In this document: positions 60,301 to 64,000 of the stretch, piece after piece
Layout: the number at the start of each line of letters is the position of its first letter
How positions within the stretch are numbered: the stretch's first letter is position 1
NCBI RefSeq assembly: GCF_008831285.2
Contig: NC_045151.1
Coordinates: forward strand, 6,587,682-6,651,681
DNA: 64,000 nucleotides
Origin: Nymphaea colorata
Lineage: Eukaryota; Streptophyta; Magnoliopsida; Nymphaeales; Nymphaeaceae
Reading direction: 5' to 3'
The notes under the pieces: model-generated
Told to the model about the DNA's origin: nothing
Seen by the model: the letters and a program-made list of their open reading frames with translations, nothing else
Databases searched by the model: none
Position numbers and translations under genes: made by a program

Positions 60301-63239
60301 CAAAACTTTATAATCTAATATCTAAGGGCTGACTGTTGTCCTGATCCTAAGTTCAAGAAATCAAATGTGACCTAGTTTTAGGAAAGGTTTAGTTTAAAAA
60401 TCTATGCGATAATTAGAAATAGGGTTCATGAACTAGAAGAGCTAAAAGAGGCACTGACCACTATTTGATTATCATTGATCCATGCAAACAATATCCAAGC
60501 CTAACATTATGTACACAATTAACTCATGTATAATCAACATTCAGTTCACACCCTGACTTTTTACCCCAATTTTTTTTTCAACATAACACACTAAGGTGCG
60601 ATGGCACAACAATCAAAGTAGAGCTATACAAACCAAAATGACAATGGGGGGGATAATACAGTTATGCACCGAAGCAATTCATACAAAATGACTTTACATG
60701 ATTATCAAAGACTCATGATAAAAAAGGCCCCCAAAATAAAATATTGATGTCGAAACAAAAACAAGACATCAATAAAACAAAAGACATGACGCACTAACAC
60801 AACTATGCACCCAAAATCTCTTCAGTAGGATGTGATATGAACCAATCAACCTACTATTTTGGGTTTGTCAAAACTTGAAAAAGATAAACAATAGAAGGTT
60901 GAGTCCTTGCAATATGACGACAAACAAGATAAATCCATAACTCTCTAAGGTAAGGGTTCAAATTTGAAGTCCAACATATAAATAAACATAATCACTATGA
61001 TATCATGATGCATACATGCATTCATATAACTTGTTATTGTAGTCCCTTACATATTCTACAATATGTAGAGATTACTCAATAGACACAATCAATTCACTTA
61101 TTAGTCACATTACTTTCATTCACATTCATTTCTTTCACATTTATTTCATTCACATTCATTTCAGTCAATTGATAGCAACTGTGGGTGAAAAACACAAACG
61201 TGTGCACACTACATGGGACCTACAGTCGGGAGACAACCCTCATGATGACTCAAAACAATATGGTTTTGTTCACGCTATAGCAATAGAGCAATCCACCAAG
61301 GATGTGTGTATTTCAAGGAGAGTTGTTTAGTCTTTCTTAAGACACTTAGGTTGAGAAAGTAGAAGTCCAACTCTCCAAGCACAACACATAATGATATCTT
61401 GGGGCCTTTTTTCTATGCAAGCGAGACCAGTGGTGAGGGTGGTATGCATTTCAAATGTATTGCCATAAACCCATTTGCCTCAAATCAATTATTATTTTTT
61501 TAAATTTATCATTATGAAGACACATTCACATTAGGATTGGCTAGCACACAAGGTTAACCACTTCACTAGTGCAACCAGACCTCAAACCACCTTCACAAGA
61601 AGGTCACACATCAATCAATACTATTGGCTAGACTAATCACACTCTATGGGTACTACTACCCATTAAGTCCATTCAATCAAATCACTTACCAATGGAATTG
61701 TAGACCAAAATCTCAAAACAATAACAATCAAACTATAATAATCACTAAATACCAAAATTTAGCCGAATCATAGAGAGTATTCTCGATCGATTGATGGTTC
61801 ATAGCTGTCATAAGGATATATCATGCTAGGATGCGCATTAATGCACAATCGGGCTCGAGGATGTACTTGACTCGGTACCCTGCCTAAGCTGTCCTAAGTA
61901 ATTATAATTCTAGCATGCATATGTCATCGCATAATCATTTAAAAATAATTAATCAACACAATCAATCATTTTTTACACATATATTCATATGTCAAGAAGC
62001 ATGCCGTTGCACTCAACATTCAAACAAGAACACGTTCATAGAATCCAATGATCCTAAAAGCCCACACTTGAGAAATGCAATAAACAATCATAGTTTGGCC
62101 CTAGGCAGGGATTTGCTTGGAATACCGTCATCCATGTCGTGCATCTCCACAAACACCAAAATCACCTCCTGCTCTGGATCTTATCACTTAGGTCTGCTCG
62201 ACCTGTCAGCCCATCTCAAAAAATTCAAAGCATTAAGTTTTCTATCCACTTCACTCTAAAATCTATTTAGGTAAGAAATAGGACCGTCAAATCATGTTTT
62301 ATCAACTCAAGTTGGTGCCGATAAGTTGAATCGGTCCATGAAACCTTTCTTCAAGTTTTTCTCATATTTATGAGGTCATAGAGTGCCTTCACCCACCTTC
62401 CATATGTTTGAAAAAAGTTTCTCCCAACCTTAATTCAACATAAATATTCCCCAAATCCTTTAATTGCAAATACACATTAAAATTATTATAAACCTCAATT
62501 CACATCTCTCACTTGCTAGCCCCAAGGGATGCGGGGTCATACGATTTGGGTGACAAAGCATGAATCTTCCCAAATACAACACTAGGTGGACCATTGTTTA
62601 ATTAGACACCTAATCTAGGCGGCCAACGCCCTATTGAGGCATTACTATTGGCAATTTGAATTCCCCATTAGCAATCCGCAGATGACACATTACTATTTCA
62701 CTAGTAATAGCATACATGAATCAAATTTAACCTGAAAATGGTGTTTCTTTTACACCATAGTGCACATCGAAACCCTAATAACTTAAATGTCACGTCTTCC
62801 CCTCAAATAGCAATTTTAACATGTAAACTAACTTAAGTACTCCCTTCTCACATGCATCGCAATGTCCACAAAAGGTAGGATGGTTTAACATCCCTCTAAA
62901 GCAGTCATAAACCTTCCCTAATGTAATAAGATCTCCATCAGATGCCTTATATAGTCAATCTTGAGTCTAGCATGTTCAAATAATAATTATTCATGCACTT
63001 AAGGAAAACATTATACAAAATAAGCTCAATTAGGCCTTGCTCACCCCTCTTATAAAGTCTTCTGTTGTAGGCATCCCCGGCAACAACCCCAAGTGCTCGA
63101 CCAGCCACCAAACGCCAAAGACTCTCCGCTGCTGCCACCACCAACCTCCCTATTTGCTGGTAAGAGGGACAAATTGTGTTCTCCCAAACTGTCTATCCTA
63201 AGAACAATGCCTAATAACTGAAAAACATGTCATAAAGAT
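60301..63239. other. Unassigned AT-rich region
   Basis: No gene, RNA or transposon end is recognised. 61104-61165 is a short TTTCATTCACATTCA tandem run. The frame at 61915-62259 has no family signature. Confidence 0.4.
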
Positions 63240-63690
63240 GGAGCATGAATGAAAGGTCAACAAGAGAGAGCAGAGAATGAGGGCTCATGGGAGAATGTGT
63301 GAGAGAGGAAGAAAAATAGTGAGTCAATGGGGAGTGTAGGAGACTGTGGGGGAAAGAGAGAGAGTGTGTGAGTAGAGAAGGAGAGTGTCTGAGAGAGAGG
63401 GACCAAAAGAGAGAGCATGCGAGAGAGAGTCAAAGGGAGAACTTGATAGAAATCGGGAGGGACAGTGAGGGTTAGTGCGATTGTAGGGGGTAAAAGAGGG
63501 AGAGTATGCGGGGAACCAGGGCACCCAGCGAGAGAGGGCTCAACTGAAGAAGACAAATGAGAAAGTGGGAGAATGAGAGAGAGAACAAAGGTGAAATAGT
63601 AAGAGGGTCAACTGAGCAGAGAGAGTTTAGGTGGGGAGATGAGATTGAGAGGGAGAAAGAAAAAGAAAGGGGGAGGATGGCACACTCTAC
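63240..63690. repeat. Strongly purine-biased GA-rich tract
   Basis: About 450 bp in which the plus strand is mostly A and G, with many GAGAGAG runs. The overlapping minus frames (63257-63810) encode only Ser/Leu/Pro low-complexity text and are not genes. 63691-64000 shows nothing further. Confidence 0.85.
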
Positions 63691-64000
63691 ATAGATTAGA
63701 GAATTTATAGAACTCAAAATCACAAGAAAAAGACTCACAGACGAGAGAATTATGCATTTAACAAGTTGATACAGAAACTTGAAAAGAAGAAACTTTGTAG
63801 AAAAGACCAAGTTATTGTAATAGTTTCTACCTGAATTTTAAGGAGATGTAAAGTAGGGTTAGAAACCCATCTTGATCTAAAATTTGGTCTGTGAAATCTA
63901 TGTATATATCATAGAACCTATAGAAACTTACATATAACACCTTCTTAGGACACTGCAGCACAGTGCCTGTTCTTTCACTTGGGAGGATTTTATCATCAAG

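Overview
This window is nuclear DNA of a flowering plant. The evidence is a spliced U-box/ARM-repeat ubiquitin ligase gene of the PUB3/PUB4 type with AT-rich introns, a degenerate FAR1/MULE-type gene, CACTA and hAT elements with typical plant termini, a Ty3/gypsy element of the Tat/Ogre type with a second RNase H, and a LINE whose ORF1 has a DUF4283 plus CCHC architecture. Nothing in the sequence fixes the species. About 11% of the window is host gene and nearly all the rest is repeats of different ages.

Region by region. 1-1750 is a decayed LINE reverse transcriptase running off the left edge. 1.9-8.7 kb is a repeat mosaic: compound microsatellites, a 263-bp CACTA miniature element with a perfect target duplication, a direct-repeat pair (about 4.05-5.07 and 5.5-6.33 kb, the second carrying a 189-bp hAT-like miniature element), and an inverted pair about 5 kb apart (2.2-2.6 and 7.55-7.95 kb). 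8.9-12.3 kb is GC-richer, unclassified and full of short tandem repeats. 12.4-14.5 kb is a FAR1-family pseudogene. 16.8-19.0 kb is a broken CACTA element: the start of the transposase, exon-like open segments, an exact 83-bp tandem duplication, and a terminal repeat at 19021.

19.8-43.5 kb is a three-layer nest. An old reverse-oriented solo LTR (19826-20322 plus 41544-43523) was split by a nearly complete Tat/Ogre-type gypsy element (20323-41543). A full-length reverse-oriented LINE (31937-38169) then inserted near the end of that element's integrase region. Each layer has matching flanking target duplications. The gypsy coding region is dead: it has many stops, and two of its three integrase catalytic residues are changed. 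The LINE keeps an intact ORF1 and a lightly broken ORF2.

43.5-50.2 kb is more repeats: an exact 3 x 56-bp tandem array, a dispersed duplicated segment, and a 362-bp hAT miniature element with 8-bp target duplications. 50.2-57.5 kb is the only clearly functional gene, an 821-residue U-box E3 ligase in four coding exons, with a duplicated CCAAT-box promoter and a CT-rich leader. 57.6-64 kb has no convincing gene. It holds a copia gag scrap near 60.0 kb and a strongly purine-biased stretch near 63.3-63.7 kb.
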